In this document: positions 26,551-35,695 of the stretch, piece after piece
How positions within the stretch are numbered: the stretch's first letter is position 1
Layout of the letters: the number at the start of each line of letters is the position of its first letter
NCBI RefSeq assembly: GCF_020524035.2
Contig: NZ_CP129013.1
Location: 3,224,001 to 3,288,000, forward strand
Direction of reading: 5' to 3'
Length of the DNA stretch: 64,000 nt
Origin: Bacillus carboniphilus
GTDB lineage: Bacteria > Bacillota > Bacilli > Bacillales > JAIVKR01
Translations under genes and position numbers: made by a program
The notes under the pieces: model-generated
Told to the model about the DNA's origin: nothing
What the model saw: the letters and a program-made list of their open reading frames with translations, nothing else
The model's database searches: none

Positions 26551-27081
26551 TTACCATTCATTCGTTGGGACAACCTTCAAATTTACCCCTGTATAGGTTC
26601 TTTCTCCTAACATTTCAACGATGGTACAGGAGATAATTGAAGGTGAGTGATCATGAAATACATAATCGACGAGTAAACCGCTTCCTAAGTCCTTATCATT
26701 ATCTTTAATGATGACTTTTTTTCCTTCCAAACTATTAAGGCTAGCTTTTTTAAGAAAGATATACCACTCATCCCAATTAGTCAAAATATAGGCTCCTTCC
26801 CCCTTTTGAAGGTAACCGAGTAAACTATTAGAATCATCATAAAAGGCATCCATTAACTTTACTAATTGGATTATTATATTGTGAATCATTTCGTATTCTT
26901 CTAATTGAAGGGAAGGAGAAAAAGTTAAAAGGAGCTCTCGACCTAGTGTGATTTTACATGTGATCAGTTGTTTGCGTGAATGAAAATAAACATAATTATT
27001 TTGTTTTTTTATAAATTGATTTTCTTTAAGTACTGATTCTATTAATGATACGTTCTTGGGTTTAAGTTGAACTGAAAGCAT
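26551..27081 (-). CDS. Unrecognised protein in the molybdenum island
   Basis: 176 residues, no membrane segment. It has alternating hydrophobic strands (KQLITCKITLGRELLLTFSP; YILTNWDEWYIFLKKA) and a C-terminal half ending GVNLKVVPTNEW. No domain recognised. Start ATG 27081 has GGTGGGATAG nearby on the minus strand. A near-consensus Fnr box (one mismatch, 27103-27118) lies upstream, which would place it in the same regulon. Its coding sequence ends at the adjoining MITE. Confidence 0.6.
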   Translation of the reverse strand: MLSVQLKPKNVSLIESVLKENQFIKKQNNYVYFHSRKQLITCKITLGRELLLTFSPSLQLEEYEMIHNIIIQLVKLMDAFYDDSNSLLGYLQKGEGAYILTNWDEWYIFLKKASLNSLEGKKVIIKDNDKDLGSGLLVDYVFHDHSPSIISCTIVEMLGERTYTGVNLKVVPTNEW

Positions 27082-27102
27082 TACTATCCCACCTCTTTAT
27101 TG

Positions 27103-27118
27103 TGTTAACATCATCACA
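27103..27118. promoter_or_regulatory. Weak Fnr-like box
   Basis: On the minus strand TGTGA-TGATGT-TAACA, one mismatch from consensus, about 20 bp upstream of the unrecognised gene. The position is close to the start codon, so activation from here is doubtful. Confidence 0.3.
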
Positions 27119-27167
27119 ACCTGTGTTTTAAATTGATTTTATTATAAGGATAATGTCACCCCTAGAT

Positions 27168-27183
27168 TGTGATGTTTTTTACA
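27168..27183. promoter_or_regulatory. Near-consensus Fnr box upstream of moeB
   Basis: TGTGA-TGTTTT-TTACA, one mismatch, about 95 bp upstream of the moeB start, a distance that fits activation. Confidence 0.5.
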
Positions 27184-27277
27184 GGGGATGTTTAAATATT
27201 GATGGTAAGAAAGCTATTTTTCGTTGTTTCAAACCGATTCTTAAACATAGCACATTCTTTTGGAGAGAGGAAGATCC

Positions 27278-28288
27278 TTGTTGCATGATCGTTATTCAAG
27301 ACAAGCGTTATTTAAACCTATTGGAACTAAAGGACAAAACAAATTGAAGGAAAAGCATGTTGTTATTGTTGGCGCTGGAGCATTAGGAACTGCTAGTGCA
27401 GAAACCCTTGTAAGAGCTGGAGTAGGTCGTATTTCTATAATTGATCGTGATTATGTAGAGTGGAGCAATCTTCAAAGGCAGCAACTATATACAGAAGAAG
27501 ATGTGAAATTACAATTACCTAAGGCAGTAGCAGCTGAAAATAAATTGCATTTAATCAATTCAGATGTAGTAGTTAAGGGGTATGTTATGGATGCAAATCC
27601 TAGAACCTTAGTACCATTTATTGAAAAGGCGGATATCATTATGGATGCAACGGATAATCTCGAAACTAGATTAGTAATCAATGATCTATCCCTTTTAAAA
27701 AATAAACCTTGGATTTATGGTTCTTGTGTAGGAAGTACAGGAATGACTTACTCGGTTATCCCTTATAAAACCCCTTGCTTGCGTTGTTTGTTAAAAGTTA
27801 CTCCCATGCAGGGAGCTACTTGTGATACGGCAGGAATTATCCCGACTACTGTTCAGCTTGTCTCAGCTTATCAAGCAACCGAGGTTCTGAAATATTTAGT
27901 GGAGGATCATAAACATATGAATAAATCGCTACAAATATTCGATATGTGGAACAATCAAAACTATAGTATGATAGTAGACAAAGCAAAAAGGAATGATTGT
28001 CCAACATGTGGTCAAAACCCTTCTTTTCCTGCATTGAAGGATGAAAATCAAACGAAAGTGGCTGTTCTATGTGGAAGAGATACTGTGCAAATAAGGATGT
28101 TTAAAAAGATTGATTTAGACCAATTGGAGATACAGTTATTACATTATTCTTTCATTCGTAACCCTTATCTTTTAAGTGTGAATGTGGAAGAATATCGAAT
28201 AGTCTTTTTTTATGATGGGCGGGCACTTGTTCATGGAACGAAGGACATAAATCAAGCAAAGAAAATTTTTGATCGTATCGTTGGATAG
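27278..28288 (+). CDS. moeB: MoeB/ThiF-type sulfur-carrier adenylyltransferase
   Basis: About 336 residues from TTG 27278 or 27281, chosen because GGAGAGAGG ends at 27270. The N-terminus RYSRQ is typical. VGAGALGTASAETLVRAGVG is the ATP-binding P-loop, R-x-x-x-x-R (LQRQQL) and DATDN follow, and C-x-x-C pairs (PCLRC and CPTCG) bind zinc. It adenylates the C-terminal Gly of MoaD for sulfur transfer in molybdopterin synthesis. First gene of moeB-moeA/moaE-moaD-modAB. Confidence 0.88.
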   Translation: MLHDRYSRQALFKPIGTKGQNKLKEKHVVIVGAGALGTASAETLVRAGVGRISIIDRDYVEWSNLQRQQLYTEEDVKLQLPKAVAAENKLHLINSDVVVKGYVMDANPRTLVPFIEKADIIMDATDNLETRLVINDLSLLKNKPWIYGSCVGSTGMTYSVIPYKTPCLRCLLKVTPMQGATCDTAGIIPTTVQLVSAYQATEVLKYLVEDHKHMNKSLQIFDMWNNQNYSMIVDKAKRNDCPTCGQNPSFPALKDENQTKVAVLCGRDTVQIRMFKKIDLDQLEIQLLHYSFIRNPYLLSVNVEEYRIVFFYDGRALVHGTKDINQAKKIFDRIVG

Positions 28289-28306
28289 GAAGGAGAGTGT
28301 TGAAAA

Positions 28307-30040
28307 ATGGTAGAAAGACGCCAACCAATATCAGTAGTAGAAGCAACTCAAAGGGTCATGGCATTTAAAAAAGTAGGTTGTGTTGAGACAATTTCATTAA
28401 ATGAAGCTCATCATCGATTTTTAGGTGAAGATATAGTAGCAGATCATGATATTCCTTCCTTTGATCGTTCCCCTTATGATGGATATGCCATCTATGCGAA
28501 GGATACTTTCAATACTTCTAAGCAACGTCCTGTCCAACTTGAAGTAGTAGGTCATATCGGAGCTGGAGAGGTTTTTGAAGGAACGTTAAAAAGTGGACAA
28601 GCCGTTCGAATAATGACTGGAGCACAAATCCCTACTGGTAGTGATGCAGTTGTCATGCTCGAACTAGTAACGACCGAACAAGAAGGAAAAAGGATTAATG
28701 TGAAACGTCCTTTTCATTCTGGTGATAATATTTCTTTTAAAGGAGAAGAGACAAAAGCAGGGACGGTGCTTCTAAGGAAGGGAACACAAATGAACCCAGG
28801 AACAATCGCTGTACTTGCCACGTTTGGTTATGCAAATGTTCAAGTGTACAAAAAACCAAAGGTTGGTGTCATTGCCACGGGTAGCGAGCTTTTAGACGTT
28901 GAGGAAGACTTACAGCCTGGGAAAATAAGAAATAGTAATGCCTTTATGATCATGTCTCAAATAGAGAGAGCTGGAGGTTATGGCCATTATTTTGGGAAGT
29001 TTGAAGACAATTTTGATGTTTGTTATCAAAAAGTTTTAAGTGCACTAGATCAAGTAGATATGCTGATTACGACAGGTGGTGTGTCCGTCGGAGACTATGA
29101 CTATTTACCTAATATTTTTGAAAAACTAAATGCGAATGTATTATTTAATAAGGTAGGAATGCGTCCAGGAAGTGTAACAACAGTTGCTGAAAAGAATGGG
29201 AAGCTTCTATTTGGATTATCTGGGAATCCTTCAGCGTGCTATGTAGGATTTGAGTTGTTTGTCAGGCCGATTGTTCGTCATTTTTTAGGCTCAGAACAAG
29301 TGTATTTAAAGGAAGTCGACGCTATTTTAGGTTGTGATTTCAAAAAAGCGAATCCATTCACTCGGTTTGTAAGAGGAAAGCTAGATTTTGACCGTGGAGG
29401 AATCGTCGTTTATCCATGTGGGCTCGATAAATCTAGTGTTGTATCTTCACTAGCTGAAGCTACGGTGTTGATTCAGCTACCAGGAGGCACAAGAGGGTAT
29501 AGAGAAGGCATGAGTGTTAAGGTTCATTTGCTAGAGGACCAAGAAGGGCAATCTCATTTTGTTCAAGAAAGAAAGTTAGATAGAGTGAAAAGGTACGAAA
29601 TAATTGATGGACCTATTGATACAGGTGAAGTGATTAAAAAGGTTGTTTGTAATGAGGCGGGAGCTATTACTACGTTTATCGGTACGGTTAGAGAATGGAC
29701 AAAAGGGAAACGAACTTTATATTTAGAATACCAAGCTTACATTTCTATGGCTGAAAAAAAATTAAAGCAAATCGGAGATGAAGTTGAATCTAGGTGGCCA
29801 GGTGTGAAAGTGGCAATCACTCATCGTATTGGTCGTTTAGAAATATCGGATATTGCCGTTGTTATAGCTGTCTCTTCACCTCATCGAAAAGTAGCCTATG
29901 AAGCAAATCAATTTATAATAGAAAGAATAAAAGAAATCGTACCAATCTGGAAGAAGGAACATTGGGAGAATGGAGAGCTGTGGATTGGTGATCAACTAGA
30001 GATAACGCCATTAGTAGTGGAAGGTGAGGAAAAAAGATGA
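28307..30040 (+). CDS. moeA/moaE: MoeA-MoaE fusion protein
   Basis: 577 residues. Residues 1 to about 410 are MoeA (FDRSPYDGYAI; TGAQIPTGSDAVV; TTGGVSVGDYDY; GLSGNPSACYVGFEL), which inserts molybdate into adenylated molybdopterin. Residues about 430-570 are MoaE, the large subunit of molybdopterin synthase, with FIGTVREWTKG, AITHRIGRLEI and VPIWKKEHWENGE including its catalytic Lys region. About 20 linker residues join them without a stop. The two activities flank each other in the pathway. moaD overlaps its end (ATGA). Confidence 0.88.
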   Translation: MVERRQPISVVEATQRVMAFKKVGCVETISLNEAHHRFLGEDIVADHDIPSFDRSPYDGYAIYAKDTFNTSKQRPVQLEVVGHIGAGEVFEGTLKSGQAVRIMTGAQIPTGSDAVVMLELVTTEQEGKRINVKRPFHSGDNISFKGEETKAGTVLLRKGTQMNPGTIAVLATFGYANVQVYKKPKVGVIATGSELLDVEEDLQPGKIRNSNAFMIMSQIERAGGYGHYFGKFEDNFDVCYQKVLSALDQVDMLITTGGVSVGDYDYLPNIFEKLNANVLFNKVGMRPGSVTTVAEKNGKLLFGLSGNPSACYVGFELFVRPIVRHFLGSEQVYLKEVDAILGCDFKKANPFTRFVRGKLDFDRGGIVVYPCGLDKSSVVSSLAEATVLIQLPGGTRGYREGMSVKVHLLEDQEGQSHFVQERKLDRVKRYEIIDGPIDTGEVIKKVVCNEAGAITTFIGTVREWTKGKRTLYLEYQAYISMAEKKLKQIGDEVESRWPGVKVAITHRIGRLEISDIAVVIAVSSPHRKVAYEANQFIIERIKEIVPIWKKEHWENGELWIGDQLEITPLVVEGEEKR

Positions 30041-30270
30041 TAAAGGTATTGTTGTTTGCTCATTTACAAGAACAAATTGGATCTTCTCACATAACAATTA
30101 AAGAAAGTTTTAGCAATGTGAAAGAAATAAAAGAGTATTTGATTAATAAGTATAACCTACCTCATTTAAATGGAGTAATGGTGGCTAAAAATGAGGAGTA
30201 TGCTTTTGATGATACGAAGGTGAATAGTGGCGATGTGATTGCTTTTATTCCACCTGTTAGTGGCGGGTAA
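30037..30270 (+). CDS. moaD: MoaD, molybdopterin synthase sulfur carrier
   Basis: 77 residues with a ubiquitin-like fold, ending in PPVSGG, whose terminal Gly-Gly is adenylated by MoeB and thiocarboxylated. It starts inside the stop of the moeA-moaE fusion (ATGA), ensuring coupled synthesis of both molybdopterin synthase subunits. Confidence 0.92.
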   Translation: MIKVLLFAHLQEQIGSSHITIKESFSNVKEIKEYLINKYNLPHLNGVMVAKNEEYAFDDTKVNSGDVIAFIPPVSGG

Positions 30271-30288
30271 CACCCTGGGGGTGAGCAG

Positions 30289-31056
30289 ATGAAGTATAAG
30301 TGGCTGAAATTGTTTGTAATGGGTATATCTTTTGCATTTATACTAGTCGGTTGTCGTTCGAATGATGGAAAAACAGTGATCACTGTTGCAGCAGCTACTA
30401 GTTTAGTAGATAGTTTAGAGGAGATTGAGATAGAGTTTGAAAAAGAACATCCTGAAATCGATATTCTCTGTCATTATGCTTCTACTGGTTCCTTACGTAA
30501 ACAAATCGAACAAGGTGCACCAATTGATGTTTTCTTATCAGCTTCAGAAACGGATTATCAGCTTTTAGTGGAACAAGGGTTGCTTGAAGAAGGAGAGCTG
30601 TTACTTCATAATTCATTAGTCGTTGTGGCAGGAGAGGAATCATCTATTCGATCTTTAAATGAATTTGCTAAAAGTGATGGAAAGATTGCGATTGGGAACC
30701 CCAGTTTTGTACCAGTTGGTGTGTATGGTGAAAGAGCGCTCATTAACTTAAAGTTATTGGAAGATTTTCAGGAACGACTGGTTTATGGTAAAGATGTCAA
30801 GCATGTAAAGACACTCGTTGAGCAAGGAGCAAGTGAAGTGGCCATTGTCTATGCCAGTGAGGTGAAGGAATCAGATCATCTGCAAGTAATAGAGGAGCTT
30901 CCAAGTAGCTTATATCCTCCTATAAACTATTATACAGCAATAGTAGTAGACAATAAGAAAAATGATGAGGCGAATACCTTTATGCAGTTTCTTTTAGAAA
31001 AACAAGCCCAAACATTATTTGCGGAAAACGGATTTATAATAAAAGAGAAAGAGTGA
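30289..31056 (+). CDS. modA: ModA molybdate-binding lipoprotein
   Basis: 255 residues. Signal peptide with lipobox FILVGC, so lipid-anchored outside the membrane. The mature part has VAAATSLVDSLEEI and SAS motifs of ModA substrate-binding proteins (oxyanion contacts near the N-terminal Ser) and YHYASTGSLRKQIEQGAPIDVF-like segments. It captures molybdate for cofactor synthesis. In an operon with modB, downstream of moaD. Confidence 0.9.
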   Translation: MKYKWLKLFVMGISFAFILVGCRSNDGKTVITVAAATSLVDSLEEIEIEFEKEHPEIDILCHYASTGSLRKQIEQGAPIDVFLSASETDYQLLVEQGLLEEGELLLHNSLVVVAGEESSIRSLNEFAKSDGKIAIGNPSFVPVGVYGERALINLKLLEDFQERLVYGKDVKHVKTLVEQGASEVAIVYASEVKESDHLQVIEELPSSLYPPINYYTAIVVDNKKNDEANTFMQFLLEKQAQTLFAENGFIIKEKE

Positions 31057-31069
31057 GGAGAAGACATCT

Positions 31070-31732
31070 ATGATAAATGACTTCTGGTATCCGGTTCAAT
31101 TTTCACTTATCGTGGCCATTTTAGCTACAGTCATCACTTTTTTCCTAGCCATATGGGTTTCTTATACGATCATTTCGAAGAAATTAAAGGGAGAGAATAT
31201 AATAGAGTCATTTATTATGCTCCCTTTAGTTCTTCCTCCTTCTGTTCTTGGGTTTATATTATTAAATGTCTTCGGAATCCATAGCCCTTTTGGGAAAATC
31301 ACAATGTTCCTTTTTAATGAAACTATATTATTTTCAAAGTATGCGGCTGTGATTGCAGCTACTATTGTGGCCTTTCCTTTGATGTATCAAGCGGCTAAGA
31401 CTGGGTTTAAAAATGTGGAAGGTGAGATTGAAGAAGCAGCAAAAATAGATGGTGCTACGAATGGAAAGGTTTTTTTATATGTGACTTTGCCATTAGCCTC
31501 AAAAACCTTGATGATGGGGGTCATTTTAAGTTTTACGAGAGCGTTAGGGGAGTTTGGAGCGACTTTAATGTTTGCTGGAAATATTCGTGGGAAAACAGAA
31601 ACCCTTTCAACTGCGATCTATGTTGCAATCGAGTCTGGTGAAACCTTAAGAGCATGGCAATATGCGAGTATTAGTATAAGTTTGTCGTTATTATTTCTTG
31701 TGATGATCAAGAGATTAGAAGATAGATATTAG
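31070..31732 (+). CDS. modB: ModB molybdate ABC permease
   Basis: 220 residues with five to six membrane segments. EEAAKIDGATNGKVFLYVTLPLA is the EAA loop that contacts the ATPase. It transports molybdate with ModA. No modC ATPase gene follows; the next gene is convergent moaC. As in B. subtilis yvgLM, an ATPase would have to come from elsewhere in the genome. Confidence 0.9.
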   Translation: MINDFWYPVQFSLIVAILATVITFFLAIWVSYTIISKKLKGENIIESFIMLPLVLPPSVLGFILLNVFGIHSPFGKITMFLFNETILFSKYAAVIAATIVAFPLMYQAAKTGFKNVEGEIEEAAKIDGATNGKVFLYVTLPLASKTLMMGVILSFTRALGEFGATLMFAGNIRGKTETLSTAIYVAIESGETLRAWQYASISISLSLLFLVMIKRLEDRY

Positions 31733-31769
31733 AGGAGAAAGAGAAGCGAATTCCCTTTCTCGATGTAGA

Positions 31770-32255
31770 TTATTGCCTTTTAAAGTCTCCGTTGACCCCT
31801 CCTGATTTTTCTAAAAGACTCGTTTCACCAATAATCATCCCTTTATCAACTGCTTTACACATATCATAAACCGTAAGTGCAGTAACTGACGCAACTGTTA
31901 ATGCTTCCATTTCCACACCTGTATTTCCTTTCGTTTTCACTTCAACTGTTATATGAAGTTGGAACTGTGACTCATTCTTTTCTTCCCAGTTAAACTCGAT
32001 ATTTACACCATTAATAGCAATTAGATGACACATCGGAATAATTGAAGACGTTTGTTTTGCAGCCATAACCCCAGCAACTTGAGCAACGGCTAATACATCT
32101 CCTTTATGTAGTTCTAGATTGATGATTTGTTCATAAATTTCTTTATTCACAAAAATACTAGAGTGAGCTTTGGCCAAACGAACCGTTTCTTGTTTATTTG
32201 ATATATCGACCATTTTTGCTCGACCTTGTTGGTTGAAATGGGTAAAATTTGTCAT
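31770..32255 (-). CDS. moaC: MoaC, cyclic pyranopterin monophosphate synthase
   Basis: 161 residues. [28 protein letters not shown], and [28 protein letters not shown] are diagnostic, including the active-site Lys/Asp and His regions. MoaC converts the MoaA product into cyclic pyranopterin monophosphate, the first cofactor intermediate. Encoded opposite to modAB, start ATG 32255 with AAGGTGATA upstream. Confidence 0.93.
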   Translation of the reverse strand: MTNFTHFNQQGRAKMVDISNKQETVRLAKAHSSIFVNKEIYEQIINLELHKGDVLAVAQVAGVMAAKQTSSIIPMCHLIAINGVNIEFNWEEKNESQFQLHITVEVKTKGNTGVEMEALTVASVTALTVYDMCKAVDKGMIIGETSLLEKSGGVNGDFKRQ

Positions 32256-32381
32256 ATTATCACCTTCTCGTGTTTAGTAGTCTCCCTTGATTATAGGAGG
32301 ATTATCAATATTCACCTGTGATATTTTTAATACGTTAACAGATTGAGTTGAAAAATAAATGAAATGAAGGAGGCGTTATTG

Positions 32382-32894
32382 TTGATTATACTTCAAGTTG
32401 TAGGTTATAAAAATAGCGGCAAAACAAGACTCTCTTCTTATTTTATACGAGAGGGCACAGCGGAGGGATTTAAGGTAGGTTCGATCAAACATCATGCCCA
32501 TGGTACTCCAGATATAATAGAAGAAACGGATAGTGCAAAGCATATGAAATCAGGCGCTGAAATTGCAGGTGTTTATGGAGGGGGTAGGTTAGATTTATCC
32601 ATTATGAACGAGGAATTTTCTATAGCTAGGCTTGCTGAATGTTACGAGAAGATGGGAATCAATCTATTAATTATTGAAGGATTTAAACAAGAATCCTATC
32701 CGAAGGTTGTTCTATTACGTGAAGATAATGATCTTCAAATACTTCAAGATGTAAAAAATGTTGTTGCAGTTGTTTGTAACAATGGCTGCGATACCATTAC
32801 AAATGCTCAATGGCCTTCTTTTCAAAGCAGCGATCTGAAAAATATTTCTCTATGGTATGCAACGTTTTTAAAAAGTCCCCCTTCTGTAAAATAG
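32382..32894 (+). CDS. mobB: MobB, GTP-binding molybdopterin-guanine dinucleotide factor
   Basis: About 170 residues from TTG 32382, set by AAGGAGG at 32367; ATG 32364 precedes that site. VVGYKNSGKTRL is the P-loop. IKHHAHG follows in the switch region, and LLIIEGFKQESYPKVVL is the G-x-K-x-x-x-x-P-K signature of MobB. It assists MobA in attaching GMP to molybdopterin. Bidirectional terminator after it. Confidence 0.9.
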   Translation: MIILQVVGYKNSGKTRLSSYFIREGTAEGFKVGSIKHHAHGTPDIIEETDSAKHMKSGAEIAGVYGGGRLDLSIMNEEFSIARLAECYEKMGINLLIIEGFKQESYPKVVLLREDNDLQILQDVKNVVAVVCNNGCDTITNAQWPSFQSSDLKNISLWYATFLKSPPSVK

Positions 32895-32918
32895 AAAGAG
32901 GACTTCGAATTTTTCAAC
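32872..32918. terminator. Bidirectional terminator mobB/narK
   Basis: AAGTCC and GGACTT ends enclose TTCT/AGAA pairing, with ATTTTT on the + side and A-rich sequence on the other, between convergent mobB and narK. Confidence 0.55.
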
Positions 32919-32923
32919 ACGTA

Positions 32924-34228
32924 CTAACATTTAATTTCAGCATTTTTACGAGAATAGTACCACCAACAAATGATTAAGCTTATGAAATAATAACCTAAGA
33001 AGAGGTAAAGTGCAAAGTCTGCTGAACCAGTCGATTCAACGGACCATCCAAAAATTTTAGGGATTAAGAAAGCCCCATAAGCAGCAATAGCTGCAATGAA
33101 TCCTAATATCGGAGCAGCTAGGCGTGCTTTTTCTCCTGTGAAAATAAATGGTACCATTCGGAATGTAGATCCATTGGCTATACCTGTTGCAAAAAAGAGA
33201 ATAAGGAATGAGATTAAAAAGCCGATATAGCTGTCAATATTTAAAAAGTAGATAACACTACCAGTAGCGGCTAACATAAGGATTGTATCCCAGAAAGTCA
33301 CGAGTGCACCGCTTCCGAGTTTATCAGAAATCCAACCACCAACAGGTCTAAATGCGGCTCCAAGTAATGGACCTAAAAATGCTAAACCTGCAGCACCTGT
33401 TTCGGGAAATTCACTTTTAATTAAAAGTGGAAAGGCTGCCGAATAACCGATAAAAGAACCAAAACACATGGTGTATAACCAGGCCATGATCCAAGTATGT
33501 TTCTCTTTAAACATATCCGCTTGCTCTTTAAATGATTGTCTTGTATTTGGTAGGTTATCCATACCAAAGAATGCAAGAATGGTCATGATAATAATTGGGA
33601 GTACCCACACAAACGCTGCATTTTGAATGAAAATTTCACTACCATCTGGTAATGTTTGAGAACCACCAAAGATCATTCCTAACCAAGGAACGAAAATGAT
33701 AGCAGGTGTAACAAGCTGGACAACACTGACCCCTAGGTTTCCTAAACCTGCATTAATACCATTGGCTGTTCCTTTCTCTTTAGTAGGAAAGAAAGGGCTA
33801 ATATTAGCCATAGAAGAAGAGAAATTACCTCCACCTAATCCACATAATGCAGCGAGGATCGCCAACGTTGCAAAAGAAGTATCTGGATTTTGAACGGCAA
33901 ATCCAATTCCTATTGCTGGAATTAATAGAACGCCCGTACTAATGACGGTCCAGTTCCGACCTCCTATTACTCCAGGCATGAATGTAAAAAATATGCGGAG
34001 CGTTGCCCCAACTAAACCAGGTAATGCCGCAAGTGTGAATAGTTGATTTTGTGTCAAATTGAACCCTACATCGTTTAGGCGTACGGCTGTAACAGACCAA
34101 ATTTGCCATACAATAAATGCTAACATAAGTGCAAAAACTGAAATCCAAAGGTTTCTTCTAGCGTGTTTCTTCCCCTCTGTTTCCCAAAAATGTGTATCTT
34201 CAGGATTCCATTCATTAATTCTAGCCAT
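32924..34228 (-). CDS. narK: NarK-family nitrate/nitrite transporter
   Basis: 434 residues, twelve membrane segments, MFS. Nitrate-signature glycine-rich regions are visible: ALCGLGGGNFSSSMANISPFFP in segment 5 and ATGIANGSTFRMVPFIF in segment 11, with conserved Arg residues for the anion. It imports nitrate and/or exports nitrite. A perfect Fnr box lies at 34426-34441. In B. subtilis narK precedes fnr in an operon; here the two are separate units on the same strand, with a MITE remnant between. Confidence 0.92.
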   Translation of the reverse strand: MARINEWNPEDTHFWETEGKKHARRNLWISVFALMLAFIVWQIWSVTAVRLNDVGFNLTQNQLFTLAALPGLVGATLRIFFTFMPGVIGGRNWTVISTGVLLIPAIGIGFAVQNPDTSFATLAILAALCGLGGGNFSSSMANISPFFPTKEKGTANGINAGLGNLGVSVVQLVTPAIIFVPWLGMIFGGSQTLPDGSEIFIQNAAFVWVLPIIIMTILAFFGMDNLPNTRQSFKEQADMFKEKHTWIMAWLYTMCFGSFIGYSAAFPLLIKSEFPETGAAGLAFLGPLLGAAFRPVGGWISDKLGSGALVTFWDTILMLAATGSVIYFLNIDSYIGFLISFLILFFATGIANGSTFRMVPFIFTGEKARLAAPILGFIAAIAAYGAFLIPKIFGWSVESTGSADFALYLFLGYYFISLIICWWYYSRKNAEIKC

Positions 34229-34425
34229 AATAAATCCTCCTATCTCCCATAATGAAGAATTTTATATCTCATGCTTGCCCAATAAGTAAGTCTTGTTAGG
34301 ACGTTTTCAACAAAAACAAGATAGATTAATAGAGATAAACCGTTGATGTTCAACCTTGAAAACGCTTAATTACTATTGAGCATTCACTTATAGACATATC
34401 CTATCAGAGGGAAAAATAGGGGGGT

Positions 34426-34441
34426 TGTGAAGAACATCACA
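34426..34441. promoter_or_regulatory. Fnr box upstream of narK
   Basis: TGTGA-AGAACA-TCACA, perfect consensus, about 200 bp upstream of the narK start. Confidence 0.85.
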
Positions 34442-34518
34442 GGTATGGTATTGGCATGAGAAAGGAGAAATACAGTAGGGATTTATTAACATATTAAAGA
34501 AAATAATAACAATTAAAT

Positions 34519-34707
34519 GCTTCTTCGCTACTTACAGTGTAAAGAAAGTGCTTAGCTCTAAACATCTGAATTTAACTCATTTATGAAAGGGGTGTATTCT
34601 TTCTTAAAGAACTTGTCTTTCAACTTGTAACAGGTGGAGAATACTGAGCAAGCAATTGAACTCATTCCCTTGTCCGCCTTTGAAGGATCCTAAATGACGA
34701 AGACCCA
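34519..34707 (-). repeat. Inverted partner of the family B element at 20469-20657
   Basis: Reads, on the opposite strand, nearly the same sequence as 20469-20657 (for example AACTTGTAACAGGTGGA and TTGAACTCATTCCCTTGTC). The IS1182-like ends are not present here. It brackets, with the other copy, a 14-kb segment from the Mrp-type gene to narK. Confidence 0.8.
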
Positions 34708-34817
34708 ATTAAATATAAAAATGGACAAAACAATGAAGCTAGTTATTTTGGGAATTTACTTGTTAACCGATGTAATTATAATTAAAGGAAAAAATACAAA
34801 ACTCTTTATTATAAAGG

Positions 34818-35534
34818 TTAATCAATATTACAAACCTCAATAGGGCACTGGTCACAGCCAATAAATGAACGGAAAAATTCTAAATCATGAATGAGGATTT
34901 TACCATCCTCTTGTATACTTATTACCTTTTTCTTTCTTAAGTCACTTAACATACGATTGATACTTTCTCTTGTAGCTGAGCAAAACTTTGCTAACTCATT
35001 GTTGGTTAGGTGTAAGTCAATGAGTACTCCCTCTTTTGTTTTTATTCCATAGCTGTTAGATAGACGAATCAAAGTGGAGTATAGAGCCCCTTTTTTTCCG
35101 TTAATAACTAAATCAGCAATTTTTGTCTGTAATCTTCTTACGTGTATACTAAACCATCTCATGAATTCGAATGTAAGTTCAGGGTTTTTTAACAGTTTTT
35201 GTTCAAGAACATCTACTTTAACAGCCATCACTTCTGAGTCAGTAAGAGATAAGGCGCTAAGCATATATTTTGGTTGATAGGCATATAAAATTAATTCACC
35301 AATAATGTCTTTTTCTTTACATATACGAAGATAAAGCTCTTTTCCATCTGAGGTTAATTTACTGATTTGATACCGACCAGAAGTAATTAAGTACAGTTCT
35401 GATGCCTCATCCCCCTCGCGGAACAAATAGGAGTGAGCTTTTATTTTTCTTGTGGTACCAATCGATGTTAGCAATTCAGCTAATTCATCAGAAATTAACT
35501 CCGAATCACGTTTTCGATTTGAAAGAATCGTCAT
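34818..35534 (-). CDS. fnr: Fnr, Fe-S oxygen-sensing CRP-family regulator
   Basis: 238 residues from ATG 35534; the GTG three codons earlier overlaps the AAGGGAG site. An N-terminal cyclic-nucleotide-binding-like domain, then a helix-turn-helix (LTNNELAKFCSATRESINRMLSDL). The C-terminal C227, C230 and C235, plus D141, occupy exactly the ligand positions of B. subtilis Fnr, which holds a [4Fe-4S] cluster and activates anaerobic genes. An Fnr box at 35612 lies upstream and may serve autoregulation. Confidence 0.95.
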   Translation of the reverse strand: MTILSNRKRDSELISDELAELLTSIGTTRKIKAHSYLFREGDEASELYLITSGRYQISKLTSDGKELYLRICKEKDIIGELILYAYQPKYMLSALSLTDSEVMAVKVDVLEQKLLKNPELTFEFMRWFSIHVRRLQTKIADLVINGKKGALYSTLIRLSNSYGIKTKEGVLIDLHLTNNELAKFCSATRESINRMLSDLRKKKVISIQEDGKILIHDLEFFRSFIGCDQCPIEVCNID

Positions 35535-35611
35535 TTTAATCACTCCCTTAAGATTGATACCTTAGTTCTTAGATTAATATGGTTTGTTTGGAATTGAAGT
35601 TCATTCTCACC

Positions 35612-35627
35612 TGTGATTTAATTCACT
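35612..35627. promoter_or_regulatory. Fnr box between fnr and mobA
   Basis: TGTGA-TTTAAT-TCACT, matching the TCACW form of the consensus, in the divergent fnr/mobA promoter region. Confidence 0.78.
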
Positions 35628-35695
35628 CATAGTCTCAAACTATCATGTTATGATTTTTTTTACAATATTACTAAAAAGAAAGTTGTGGAATATTT

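Noticed and set aside
32298-32315. TGTGATATTTTTAATA as an Fnr box between moaC and mobB
   Set aside because: Only the left half matches; the right half has several mismatches.
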